Assembly (NCBI GenBank): GCA_016938135.1 | Contig: JAFGVD010000046.1 | Coordinates: forward strand, 1-43,604 | Source of the DNA: Coriobacteriia bacterium | GTDB lineage: Bacteria > Actinomycetota > Coriobacteriia > Anaerosomatales > Anaerosomataceae | Length of the DNA stretch: 43,604 nt | Reading direction: 5' to 3' | Shown: one piece after another, positions 33,650 to 41,137 of the stretch | Numbering within the stretch: position 1 is the stretch's first letter | Layout: each line of letters starts with the position of its first letter | Position numbers and translations under genes: made by a program | The notes under the pieces: generated by a model | Database searches by the model: none | What the model was told of the DNA's origin: nothing | Seen by the model: the letters and a program-made list of their open reading frames with translations, nothing else

Positions 33650-34960
33650 GTGCGCATAGCGTATTTCACCGACTGTTACATGCCGGAGATAAACGGCGTC
33701 GTCACAAGCATCGAGTCGCACACGCGACTGCTTGCCGAGCGTGGGCATGAGATCCTCATCATCTGCCCCAAGTACGCCGAGCCGTTCGTAGACGACCGCT
33801 CCGGCATCCAGGTGGCGCGCTATCCGTCTTTTAGCTTCGTCACCAACAAGGCCACGCGCGTGGCGCTGCCCTCGACCGTCTCGCTCGTGCAGAGGTTGCG
33901 GCGTTTCGATCCGGACATCGTCCATGTGCAAACGCCGCTCAGTCTGGGCGTGATCGGCCTGCTGGCCACCAAGATCCTGCGTCTTCCTAATGTGCAGACC
34001 TACCACACCTATATCCCGGACTTCATGCAGTACATCGAGCCGTCGCGTATCCTGCGGCTTGACCAGCTCTCGGACCGTGTGATGAACACGTACGTCTTCG
34101 AGCGCTGGATCGAGTCGGGCGTGTGGCGGCGGATCGTGCGCTCTAAAGACTTCCTTGAGGAGCACACCGACGAGCTGCTCGATGAACTGCTCGGCATCTC
34201 CGTGGAGGTCGCCGAGGAGGACCGTACCGAGCTCACCACGCGTTTTGCCTGGCGCTACACGCGGGCCATCTACAACCGGGCCGACCTGGTCCTCACGCCA
34301 TCCTCGACCCTGAAGCGTGAGTTGCTCAAACACGGCGTGACCGTTCCGGTGGACTACCTCAGCAACGGTCTGGACCTGGGGCTGGTTGCTCCCAAGCAGT
34401 CGTGGGCACCCACGCGGCGAATGCTCCACGCCGGACGTCTCGGCTTTGAGAAGAACGTGGATGTGGTCATCAAAGCGTTCGCGCGCATCAGCTCCGGGCT
34501 GCCAGGCTGGGAGCTGCACATAGCCGGTGACGGCCCCGCGCGTGAGTCGCTCCAGAAGCTGGCGGAGCGCCTGGGTCTGCAGCAGTCAGTGCGCTTCCTG
34601 GGCTTTGTGGACCGCAGCGAGTTAGCGGGCACCTACCGTGACTACGATCTGTTCGTGACGGCAAGCACCATCGAGACGCAGGGGATCGTGCTGCTGGAAT
34701 CGATGGCGGCGGGGCTTCCGGTGATCGGTGTTCGCGCTCTAGCGATCCCCGAGCTAGTGCGCTCAGGACGCAACGGGATTATCGTGCCGCCGGGGGATAT
34801 ACAGGGGATGGCACAAGCGATGCAACGGATGACCGACGATGACGCGCTGCGCGAGCGCTTCGGTCTGGCGGCGCGCGGCGATGTGGCACAACATGACCTT
34901 TCCGGTGTGGTCACCCAGTTGGAGACCCTCTACAAGCAGACGATTGCAGCAAGGGGCTGA
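33650..34960 (+). CDS. Glycosyltransferase family 4 (GT-B) protein
   Basis: The 436-residue protein begins I-A-Y-F-T-D-C-Y-M-P-E-I-N-G-V-V-T-S, typical of GT4 enzymes that glycosylate diacylglycerol or phosphatidylinositol. In the C-terminal half it has the sugar-nucleotide region L-H-I-A-G-D-G-P-A-R and the E-X7-E motif in T-I-E-T-Q-G-I-V-L-L-E. A glycolipid-forming role is plausible, but the acceptor is unproven. An insertion around residues 135-200 is rich in acidic residues. It starts with GTG 6 bases after the preceding stop and ends one base before rlmKL, so 31728-37079 is probably one transcript. Confidence 0.92.
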   Translation: MRIAYFTDCYMPEINGVVTSIESHTRLLAERGHEILIICPKYAEPFVDDRSGIQVARYPSFSFVTNKATRVALPSTVSLVQRLRRFDPDIVHVQTPLSLGVIGLLATKILRLPNVQTYHTYIPDFMQYIEPSRILRLDQLSDRVMNTYVFERWIESGVWRRIVRSKDFLEEHTDELLDELLGISVEVAEEDRTELTTRFAWRYTRAIYNRADLVLTPSSTLKRELLKHGVTVPVDYLSNGLDLGLVAPKQSWAPTRRMLHAGRLGFEKNVDVVIKAFARISSGLPGWELHIAGDGPARESLQKLAERLGLQQSVRFLGFVDRSELAGTYRDYDLFVTASTIETQGIVLLESMAAGLPVIGVRALAIPELVRSGRNGIIVPPGDIQGMAQAMQRMTDDDALRERFGLAARGDVAQHDLSGVVTQLETLYKQTIAARG

Positions 34961-34961
34961 C

Positions 34962-37079
34962 ATGCGGTTCTTCGCACCTGTGGCACGCAACCTGGAGTCG
35001 GTTCTTGGTGACGAGCTCCGCGCGCTCCGTATCGGCGGCGTGAGGCCGGCGACTGCCGGCGTGTCGTTCGAAGGCACCATCGAGGCAGGCTACCGCGCAT
35101 GTCTGTGGTCGCGCTTCGCCTCGCGGATTCTCATGCCTATCGCTCGCTACGACGCGCCCGATGAGGACGCCCTCTACGCCGGCGCGCTCGCGGTGCCGTG
35201 GGGGGAGCACTTCGCATTGACTTCCACGTTCGCCATCGATGCGAGCGTGCGGGATTCGGCTATCACGCACAGTGGTTACGCCGGGCTGAAGGTCAAAGAC
35301 GCCATCGCCGATCACTTCCGGGAGATATATGGTGAGCGGCCTTCGGTGGACACCTCGGCGCCGGACATCCTTGTCAACCTGGCGTTGCGCCGTGGCGTGG
35401 CAACGCTCTCCATCGACCTTTCCGGCGACCCGCTACACCGGCGCGGCTACCGCCGTCCCGGCGTGCAGGGCGCTGCACCGCTCAAGGAGACGCTGGCTGC
35501 CGGCGTGCTTGCCCTTGCCGGCTGGCCGAAGATCGCCGCCGAAGGGGGAGCGCTGCTGGACCCGATGTGCGGTTCCGGCACGCTGATCGTGGAGGCCGCG
35601 CTCATGGCGGGCGATATCGCGCCCGGGCTCCGGCGCACGCGGTGGGGCTTCTCGGCATGGCTGCAGCACGACGCCGATGCGTGGGACGCGCTGTTGGACG
35701 AAGCGATGGAGCGTGCCGAGGCGGGCATCGAGAAGCTGCCGCCCATCGAGGGGAGCGACACCGATGCAGGCGCGGTGGAGATCGCGCGTGGCTGTGTCGC
35801 GCGAGCGGGCCTTGCGGAGCACGTGAGCGTGGACGTGCGCGACGTGAGCGAAGCCACGCCCACCAGGAGCGCGGAGCGTGGACTGCTGGTGGCCAACCCG
35901 CCGTACGGCGAGCGGCTTACCGGTGACCTCGAAGCGCTCTACACCACCCTGGGGGAGCGTGAGCGTCGTGTCTTCGGCGGCTGGCGCAGCGCCGTGCTCG
36001 TCTCGGACAGGGCGCTTGAGGCGCGGATGGGCATGCATGTCGACGAGCGCCACGAACTCATGAACGGCCGCATACCCATCGAACTGATCGTGGCCGAGAT
36101 ACCCAGGCGTGCCGAGGGTGCCGTGGTCGTTGAAGACGAAGGCGCCGAGATGTTCGCCAACCGGCTGCGCAAGCGCATGAAGCACCTCGGGAAGTGGGCT
36201 CGCCGTGAGGGCGTGACCTGCTATCGGGTGTATGACGCCGATCTGCCCGAGTACGCGGTCGCGGTGGATCTGTATGAAGGCCGTTGGGTGCACATCTCGG
36301 AGTATGCACCGCCTAATACCGTTGATGCGGACGCTGCGCGCCAGCGGCTTGCCGGTGTGATGCGCGTGACGCCTGAGGTGCTGGGCGTACGCCCCGAGGA
36401 TGTCTTCCTCAAAGTCCGGCAGCGACAACGCGGCACCGAGCAGTATGAGCGTGCGGGCTCCCGCGGCCAGCAGCACGAAGTCCATGAGGGTGCGGCCACG
36501 TACCTGGTGAACTTCACCGACTACCTGGACACGGGGCTGTTTCTGGACCATCGGCCCATGCGTAAGCGCATCATGGACGAGGCCGGGGACAAGCTGGTCC
36601 TCAACCTGTTCGCCTACACCGGAGCCGTCTCGGTGGCTGCGGCCCTTGGCGGAGCGCGCCAGGTGCTGACCGTGGACCTCTCCAACACCTACATGGAGTG
36701 GGCACGCGCCAACATGGAACGCAACGGATTTCTGGGAGCGCGCTACGAGTTTGAGCAGGCCGACTGTCTGCAGTGGCTGCGCAAGAAACGGGAGCGCCGC
36801 TTCGATCTGATCTTCCTGGACCCGCCCAGCTTCTCCAATTCCAAGCGGATGTCAGAGTCCCTCGACGTGCAGCGCGATCACGTGTATCTGATCACGCGCG
36901 CGGCGGCTCTGCTGGCGCCCGGGGGCACGTTGTACTTCTCAACGAACCTGCGCACGTTCTCGCTGGACGAGCAGAACCTGCCGGATATGGACATCACGGA
37001 CATATCGGCTCAGACGATCCCGCCGGATTTCGAGCGCAATCCCCGCATCCATAAGGTGTTCAAGATCACGATGCCGTGA
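34962..37079 (+). CDS. rlmKL: Bifunctional 23S rRNA methyltransferase RlmKL
   Basis: This fused enzyme methylates G2445 (m2G, RlmL part) and G2069 (m7G, RlmK part) of 23S rRNA in E. coli. The 705-residue length matches the E. coli fusion (about 702). Order: a THUMP-type RNA-binding domain (about 40-155), then the RlmL methyltransferase with D-P-M-C-G-S-G-T-L and N-P-P-Y-G-E-R. The RlmK methyltransferase follows with L-N-L-F-A-Y-T-G-A-V-S-V-A-A and F-L-D-P-P-S-F-S-N-S-K. I chose the ATG at 34962, after AAGGGG and one base beyond the upstream stop. Its last 14 bases overlap the convergent ferredoxin gene. Confidence 0.95.
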   Translation: MRFFAPVARNLESVLGDELRALRIGGVRPATAGVSFEGTIEAGYRACLWSRFASRILMPIARYDAPDEDALYAGALAVPWGEHFALTSTFAIDASVRDSAITHSGYAGLKVKDAIADHFREIYGERPSVDTSAPDILVNLALRRGVATLSIDLSGDPLHRRGYRRPGVQGAAPLKETLAAGVLALAGWPKIAAEGGALLDPMCGSGTLIVEAALMAGDIAPGLRRTRWGFSAWLQHDADAWDALLDEAMERAEAGIEKLPPIEGSDTDAGAVEIARGCVARAGLAEHVSVDVRDVSEATPTRSAERGLLVANPPYGERLTGDLEALYTTLGERERRVFGGWRSAVLVSDRALEARMGMHVDERHELMNGRIPIELIVAEIPRRAEGAVVVEDEGAEMFANRLRKRMKHLGKWARREGVTCYRVYDADLPEYAVAVDLYEGRWVHISEYAPPNTVDADAARQRLAGVMRVTPEVLGVRPEDVFLKVRQRQRGTEQYERAGSRGQQHEVHEGAATYLVNFTDYLDTGLFLDHRPMRKRIMDEAGDKLVLNLFAYTGAVSVAAALGGARQVLTVDLSNTYMEWARANMERNGFLGARYEFEQADCLQWLRKKRERRFDLIFLDPPSFSNSKRMSESLDVQRDHVYLITRAAALLAPGGTLYFSTNLRTFSLDEQNLPDMDITDISAQTIPPDFERNPRIHKVFKITMP

Positions 37080-37260
37080 TGGAGATGGCCTCTACGGGGC
37101 AAAGCTCGACGCATCCTTCCACGTCGCCGTAGCTTTCAGGCTCAGGCGACTCGGTGATGACGCGGGCTATCCCGTCGTCGTCGAGCAGAAACACCTCCGG
37201 GCACGTGTCTTCGCACAGTGCACAGCCGATGCACAGGTCGGGATCCACTTTTACCAGCAT
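37066..37260 (-). CDS. Single [4Fe-4S] ferredoxin
   Basis: The 64-residue protein has C-I-G-C-A-L-C-E-D-T-C-P near the N-terminus (Cys10, 13, 16, 20) and C-V-E-L-C-P-V-E-A-I near the C-terminus (Cys50, Cys54). This is the monocluster layout of Thermotoga-type ferredoxins: Cys10, 13, 16 and 54 should hold the cluster while Cys20 and Cys50 can form a disulfide. A strong AAGGAGGG ribosome site precedes the ATG. It is an electron carrier for anaerobic metabolism; a specific partner is not shown. The 3' end overlaps rlmKL by 14 bases on the opposite strand. Confidence 0.95.
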   Translation of the reverse strand: MLVKVDPDLCIGCALCEDTCPEVFLLDDDGIARVITESPEPESYGDVEGCVELCPVEAISITAS

Positions 37261-37377
37261 GTCGTCCCTCCTTATCTGCAGGCGACCTTACCTACACCTC
37301 ATGCCCAGGGAGGGGCCATATTAGACGGGGGATCGGACTCGCGGCGCATGCCCAGAGCGGGCTGCGCGCAAGGCAGG

Positions 37378-37866
37378 CTAGACCTGCAGCTCCAGGAGCG
37401 CCACGTCCAGCCAGCGGTCGAACTTGTAGCCGACCCTGTGCATCACGCCCACCTCGTTGAAGCCCAGTCTGGCCGCCATGGCAAGGCTCGCCGAGTTCTC
37501 GGTGCAGATGCGCGAGAGGATGACGTGGATGTCCAGCGAGGGGGCGAGTCTGATGAGCGCCGTGGAGAGCGCGCTGCCAAGCCCCCGGCCCACGCACTGT
37601 TCGTCGATATAGGTGGAGATCTCCGCCGTGCCGGCGTAGGCGCGACGATCCGAGTAGTCCGATAGCGAACCCCATCCCACTACGACGCCGTCCTCCACAG
37701 CGACCAGGACGGGGCGGTTCGCGCCATGGTGTGCCAGCCATTCCCGGCGGTCCTCGGTGGTCTTGGGCTCCTCGTCGAACGTGGCAGTGGACCGCAAGAC
37801 GGCCTGGTTGTAGATCCGGGCTATCGCTTCTGCATCTTCTGTCGTCGCAAGGCGTATCTGGGGCAC
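37378..37866 (-). CDS. GNAT acetyltransferase, phosphinothricin/methionine-sulfone acetyltransferase-like
   Basis: The 162-residue protein matches the PAT/YncA-like branch of GNAT enzymes: I-R-L-A-T-T-E-D-A-E-A-I-A-R-I-Y-N-Q-A-V, then T-F-D-E-E-P, the acetyl-CoA loop Q-C-V-G-R-G-L-G-S-A-L, and N-S-A-S-L-A-M-A-A-R-L-G-F-N-E-V-G. The expected activity is N-acetylation of a small amine or amino-acid analogue; the natural substrate is often unknown. I chose GTG at 37866 because GAGGAGAAG lies just upstream; an ATG at 37911 would add 15 residues. It is divergent from the homocitrate synthase operon. Confidence 0.9.
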   Translation of the reverse strand: MPQIRLATTEDAEAIARIYNQAVLRSTATFDEEPKTTEDRREWLAHHGANRPVLVAVEDGVVVGWGSLSDYSDRRAYAGTAEISTYIDEQCVGRGLGSALSTALIRLAPSLDIHVILSRICTENSASLAMAARLGFNEVGVMHRVGYKFDRWLDVALLELQV

Positions 37867-37899
37867 GGTTCTTCTCCTCGGCTGATACGTGATTCTGGA

Positions 37900-37928
37900 T
37901 TGTGAGTACACGCGACGTATCGTACACT
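37900..37928 (+). promoter_or_regulatory. Promoter of the homocitrate synthase/homoaconitase operon
   Basis: TTGTGA (37900-37905), a 17-base spacer, and TACACT (37923-37928) form a good vegetative-type promoter. It implies a 5' leader of about 95 bases before the TTG start at 38031. A short frame in the leader (ATG at ~37951, about 11 codons) has no run of Leu or Lys codons that would suggest peptide-mediated attenuation. Confidence 0.6.
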
Positions 37929-37989
37929 GAAACTTCTTATCATCCGCAGATATGCAGGACGTAGCGCGGGTGAATTGCCTTTCGTAAAA

Positions 37990-38009
37990 CGACGCTGGCG
38001 TCAGCGTCG
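37990..38009 (+). promoter_or_regulatory. Leader hairpin before the homocitrate synthase start
   Basis: CGACGCTG (37990-37997) and CAGCGTCG (38002-38009) form a perfect 8-bp stem with the loop GCGT. It lies just upstream of the AGGAGG ribosome site (38018-38023) and is not followed by a T-run. It could stabilise the transcript or influence ribosome access; its role is not known. Confidence 0.5.
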
Positions 38010-38030
38010 CCTGTATGAGGAGGAACCGGG

Positions 38031-39209
38031 TTGGACACGCAAGCGCGGAACGACTTTCCTGTTGAGAGCAGCCTCGGCACGTTGGAGGTCAAGATCGATG
38101 ACACCACGCTCCGGGACGGGGAACAGACTGCGGGCGTGGTGTTTGCCAACCAGGAGAAGATTCGCATCGCTAAACTGCTGGATGAGATAGGCGTCCACCA
38201 GCTTGAGGTGGGCATCCCGGCGATGGGCGGTGACGAGCGCGATGTCATCGAGGAGATCGCGCACCTGGGCCTGAACGCGTCTGTGCTCGCATGGAACCGC
38301 GCGAACCTGGCCGATATCAAGACCTCCATCGACTGTGGTGTTGACGCGGTGGCCATCTCGCTGGCCACCTCGGACATCCACATCGAGACCAAGCTCATGA
38401 AGGACCGCGCCTGGGTCATCGACTCGGTCAAGAAGGCTGTGGCCTACGCCAAGTCCGAGGGCGTGTACGTCTCGGTGAATGCCGAAGACGCCTCGCGCAC
38501 CGACGTGGACTTCCTGGTGGAGTACGCTGCTGCTGCCAGGGCCGAGGGCGCCGACCGCCTGCGCTTTTGCGACACCATCGGCATCATGGAGCCGTTCCGC
38601 ACTTATCAGGTCATCCGTGAGCTGCGTGAGCGCACGGGTATGGAGATTGAGATGCACACGCACAATGACTTCGGCATGGCCGTGGCCAACGCTGTGGCGG
38701 GTATCCACGCCGGCGCGAACTGGGTGAACGTTACCGTGGCCGGGCTTGGTGAACGCGCGGGCAACGCGGCGCTTGAAGAGGTCGTCATGGCGCTGAAGTA
38801 CATCGAGGACTTGCAGCTTGATATGGACACCACGCGCTTCCGCGAGATCGCCGAGTACGTCATGAAGGCCGCCGGCCGCAATATCCCCATCTGGAAGTCG
38901 GTCATCGGCTCCAACATGTTCGCGCACGAGAGCGGTATCCATGCCGACGGTGTCATCAAGAACCCTAAGACCTACGAGGTATTCAGCCCCGATGAGGTGG
39001 GCCTTGTTCGCCAGATCGTCGTGGGTAAGCACTCCGGCTCCAAGACATTGGAGCTTAAGTTCAACGAGTACGGGATCGAACTGACCAGAGAGCAGGCTGC
39101 ACAGATGCTCCCGCGTGTGCGCACCATGGCCATCGAGCTGAAGCGCGCGCTCTTCGACAAGGAGCTGGTCTACATCTATCAGGACTGGAAGGCCGAGCAG
39201 AAGGGGTGA
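38031..39209 (+). CDS. Homocitrate synthase (NifV/AksA type)
   Basis: The 392-residue enzyme of the isopropylmalate/homocitrate synthase family condenses acetyl-CoA with a 2-oxoacid. The metal and substrate motifs are D-D-T-T-L-R-D-G-E-Q-T (about 23-33), L-E-V-G-I-P-A-M-G-G-D-E, and H-T-H-N-D-F-G. The V-G-I-P-A-M-G segment is typical of homocitrate synthases; leucine-pathway IPMS usually has A-G-F-P in its place. So 2-oxoglutarate is the likely acceptor. The C-terminal LeuA regulatory domain is absent. The start is TTG at 38031, 7 bases after AGGAGG. Its stop overlaps the GTG start of the dehydratase large subunit. Confidence 0.88.
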   Translation: MDTQARNDFPVESSLGTLEVKIDDTTLRDGEQTAGVVFANQEKIRIAKLLDEIGVHQLEVGIPAMGGDERDVIEEIAHLGLNASVLAWNRANLADIKTSIDCGVDAVAISLATSDIHIETKLMKDRAWVIDSVKKAVAYAKSEGVYVSVNAEDASRTDVDFLVEYAAAARAEGADRLRFCDTIGIMEPFRTYQVIRELRERTGMEIEMHTHNDFGMAVANAVAGIHAGANWVNVTVAGLGERAGNAALEEVVMALKYIEDLQLDMDTTRFREIAEYVMKAAGRNIPIWKSVIGSNMFAHESGIHADGVIKNPKTYEVFSPDEVGLVRQIVVGKHSGSKTLELKFNEYGIELTREQAAQMLPRVRTMAIELKRALFDKELVYIYQDWKAEQKG

Positions 39210-40486
39210 GCGCGATTTCTGGAAAGACGATAGCCGAGAAGATCTTCTCGGCACACTCAGGGACCGATGCACACGCAGGTGACATCGTCGTCGCCGACGT
39301 CGACTTCGTCATGGGGCAGGACGGCACGTCGCCGTTGGCCATCCGTGCGCTTGAGAACATGGGCGTGGATGAGGTGTTCGATCCGGAGAAGGTCGCCGTG
39401 GTCATGGACCACAGCTCGCCCAGCCCTATCGAGGGCGTAAGCGCGCTGCACACGATCATGCGCGAGTTCGGCAAGAAGACCGGCGCGAAGGTCTACGACG
39501 TGGGTGAGGGCGTATGCCACCAGCTGATTCCCGAGAAGGGCCACGTGGTCCCGGGCGATCTGATGGTGGGCTGCGACAGCCACACCTGCACCTACGGTGC
39601 GCTCAACGTATTCTCCACGGGTGTAGGCTCCACCGACGGGGCCGCGGCGATGGCGTCGGGCAAGCTGTGGTTCAAAGTGCCGGATTCTGTGAAGGTCACC
39701 TACAACGGCGAACTGAAGCCTGGCGTGTTCAGTAAAGATCTCATCTTGTACCTTGCTGGCCAGATCGGTGCAGATGGCGCCACGTACGAGGCCATCGAGT
39801 TCCACGGCCCGGTCATCGACGAGCTGTCGGTCGAGGCACGTATGACGATCTCCAACATGGCCATCGAGGTTGGCGCCAAAGCCGGCCTGATGAAGGCTGA
39901 CGCTAAGACGCTCGAATGGTTTGAGGGTCGCGGTGAGAAGACGCCCGCACCGCAGGCGCCCGATGCCGATGCCACCTACATCCGCGAGCTCACTTTCGAC
40001 GCGTCCACGATAGGTCCGCAGGTGGCAAAGCCGCATGCGGTCGATAACGTGAGCCCGATCGAAGAGGTTGAGGGCACGCCGATCGCCGAGGGCGTTTTGG
40101 GCACCTGCACCAACGGCCGCCTTGAGGACTTCGCCATCGCTGCGAGCATTCTCAAGGGCCGCAAAGTGCACCCCGACGTACGCTTCATCGTGGCGCCCGC
40201 GTCACGCAAGATCTTGCTCGACGCCATCGAGGCGGGCTACGTGCAGACGCTCGTGGAGGCTGGCGCCGCGCTTGTCACGCCGGGCTGCGGTCCGTGCGTG
40301 GGTACGCACAACGGCGTGCCTTCCACCGGCGAGAACGTCATCTCTACGGCCAACCGCAACTTCAAAGGCCGCATGGGCAACTCGGACGCCTTCATCTACC
40401 TGGGTAGCCCGGCCACCGTGGCCGCATCGGTGATCGAGGGCAAGATCACCGACCCCCGCAAGTACTTCGAAGGAGGGCAGGCGTAA
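39206..40486 (+). CDS. Homoaconitase / 3-isopropylmalate dehydratase large subunit
   Basis: The 426-residue aconitase-family protein has three Fe-S ligand cysteines in L-G-T-C-T-N-G-R and P-G-C-G-P-C-V-G, and the substrate blocks V-M-D-H-S-S-P-S-P and G-C-D-S-H-T-C-T-Y-G. The size fits the archaeal/bacterial two-subunit LeuC/HacA type. Sitting directly behind a homocitrate synthase, it most likely isomerises homocitrate to homoisocitrate through cis-homoaconitate, but leucine-pathway activity cannot be excluded. The GTG start overlaps the upstream stop (GTGA), and the small-subunit gene follows with no gap. Confidence 0.9.
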   Translation: MSAISGKTIAEKIFSAHSGTDAHAGDIVVADVDFVMGQDGTSPLAIRALENMGVDEVFDPEKVAVVMDHSSPSPIEGVSALHTIMREFGKKTGAKVYDVGEGVCHQLIPEKGHVVPGDLMVGCDSHTCTYGALNVFSTGVGSTDGAAAMASGKLWFKVPDSVKVTYNGELKPGVFSKDLILYLAGQIGADGATYEAIEFHGPVIDELSVEARMTISNMAIEVGAKAGLMKADAKTLEWFEGRGEKTPAPQAPDADATYIRELTFDASTIGPQVAKPHAVDNVSPIEEVEGTPIAEGVLGTCTNGRLEDFAIAASILKGRKVHPDVRFIVAPASRKILLDAIEAGYVQTLVEAGAALVTPGCGPCVGTHNGVPSTGENVISTANRNFKGRMGNSDAFIYLGSPATVAASVIEGKITDPRKYFEGGQA

Positions 40487-40987
40487 ATGGAGATCACAGC
40501 CAAAGCCTTCAAGTACGGGGATGACATCAACACCGACTACATCATCTCCGGCAAGTACAAGTTCAAGTCTAACGACATGGAAGTCATGGCCGTCCACGCC
40601 ATGGAGGAGCTTGACCCCGACTACTACAAGAAGATGAAGCCCAACGGCGGTTTCCTTGTAGCCGGTACCAATTTCGGCATGGGCTCCAGCCGTGAACAGG
40701 CCCCGCTGGTGCTTATCCACTCCAATACTCAGGCGGTGCTCGCCAAGACCTTCGCGCGCATCTTCTACCGCAACGCGATCAACACCGGCTTGCCGGTGGT
40801 GGAGTGCGACACCGATCTCATCGATGACGGCGATGAACTCGTTCTCGATCTCACGGGCGGCGTTCTGCGCGATGTGACCAAGGGCATCGACATCGCCATC
40901 AAGCCGCTGCCGCCAGTCATGGCGCAGCTGCTCGCTGATGGAGGGCTTGTGGAGCACTTCAAGAAACACGGCGGCTTCGCGCTGTAA
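40487..40987 (+). CDS. Homoaconitase / 3-isopropylmalate dehydratase small subunit
   Basis: The 166-residue swivelling-domain subunit has D-D-I-N-T-D-Y-I-I near the N-terminus and the G-T-N-F-G-M-G-S-S-R-E-Q-A-P signature. The loop known to discriminate substrates in LeuD/HacB reads G-K-Y-K-F-K (residues 22-27), unlike the Y-L-V type usual in isopropylmalate isomerases. This supports a homoaconitase-like or otherwise non-leucine substrate. The ATG directly follows the TAA of the large subunit, with GAAGGAGG upstream. A terminator follows, so no isocitrate/homoisocitrate-type dehydrogenase gene is part of this transcript. Confidence 0.9.
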   Translation: MEITAKAFKYGDDINTDYIISGKYKFKSNDMEVMAVHAMEELDPDYYKKMKPNGGFLVAGTNFGMGSSREQAPLVLIHSNTQAVLAKTFARIFYRNAINTGLPVVECDTDLIDDGDELVLDLTGGVLRDVTKGIDIAIKPLPPVMAQLLADGGLVEHFKKHGGFAL

Positions 40988-40991
40988 GAAC

Positions 40992-41064
40992 CGCCGTGAC
41001 AGACGGCGTCGACCGTCTTCTAGTACGTACTGGCAGGAGGTCGCCCACATGGGCGGCCTCTTTT
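40992..41064 (+). terminator. Rho-independent terminator region of the homoaconitase operon
   Basis: Two hairpins follow the stop. The first is CGCCGT (40992-40997) with ACGGCG (41003-41008), loop of 5. The second is GAGGTCGCCC (41037-41046) with GGGCGGCCTC (41051-41060), loop ACAT, followed by TTTT (41061-41064). The second is a classic intrinsic terminator and marks the boundary between the housekeeping operon and the integron. Confidence 0.85.
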
Positions 41065-41101
41065 GCGTTCAGGATCTGGTAAGCCGCTGGTATGGGCTGT
41101 C

Positions 41102-41130
41102 CCCGAGACTGGGACCAAACTCGTCTCGGG
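41102..41130. repeat. 8-bp inverted repeat just upstream of the integron integrase
   Basis: CCCGAGAC (41102-41109) and GTCTCGGG (41123-41130) pair perfectly around a 13-base centre. The right arm overlaps the GGGAG ribosome site of the integrase gene. It could restrict integrase translation, bind a regulator, or be a genome-wide REP-like element; the interval 41065-41137 holds nothing else clear. Confidence 0.5.
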
Positions 41131-41137
41131 AGCGTAG

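Noticed and set aside
33404-34519. 371-codon minus-strand frame opposite the glycosyltransferase
   Set aside because: Antisense shadow of the PLP enzyme and GT4 genes; no ribosome site or motif.
35433-36551. 372-codon minus-strand frame opposite rlmKL
   Set aside because: Antisense shadow; rlmKL motifs on the plus strand are complete.
37935-38030. Possible leader-peptide attenuation or T-box in the homocitrate synthase leader
   Set aside because: The only short frame has no run of Leu or Lys codons, no terminator precedes the gene, and no T-box specifier or antiterminator pattern is seen.
38001-39272. 423-codon open frame on the minus strand
   Set aside because: It lies opposite the clearly recognisable homocitrate synthase; composition is typical of an antisense frame.
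39257-41050. Two long minus-strand frames opposite the homoaconitase genes
   Set aside because: Both subunits on the plus strand have all expected motifs and tight coupling; the minus frames have none.
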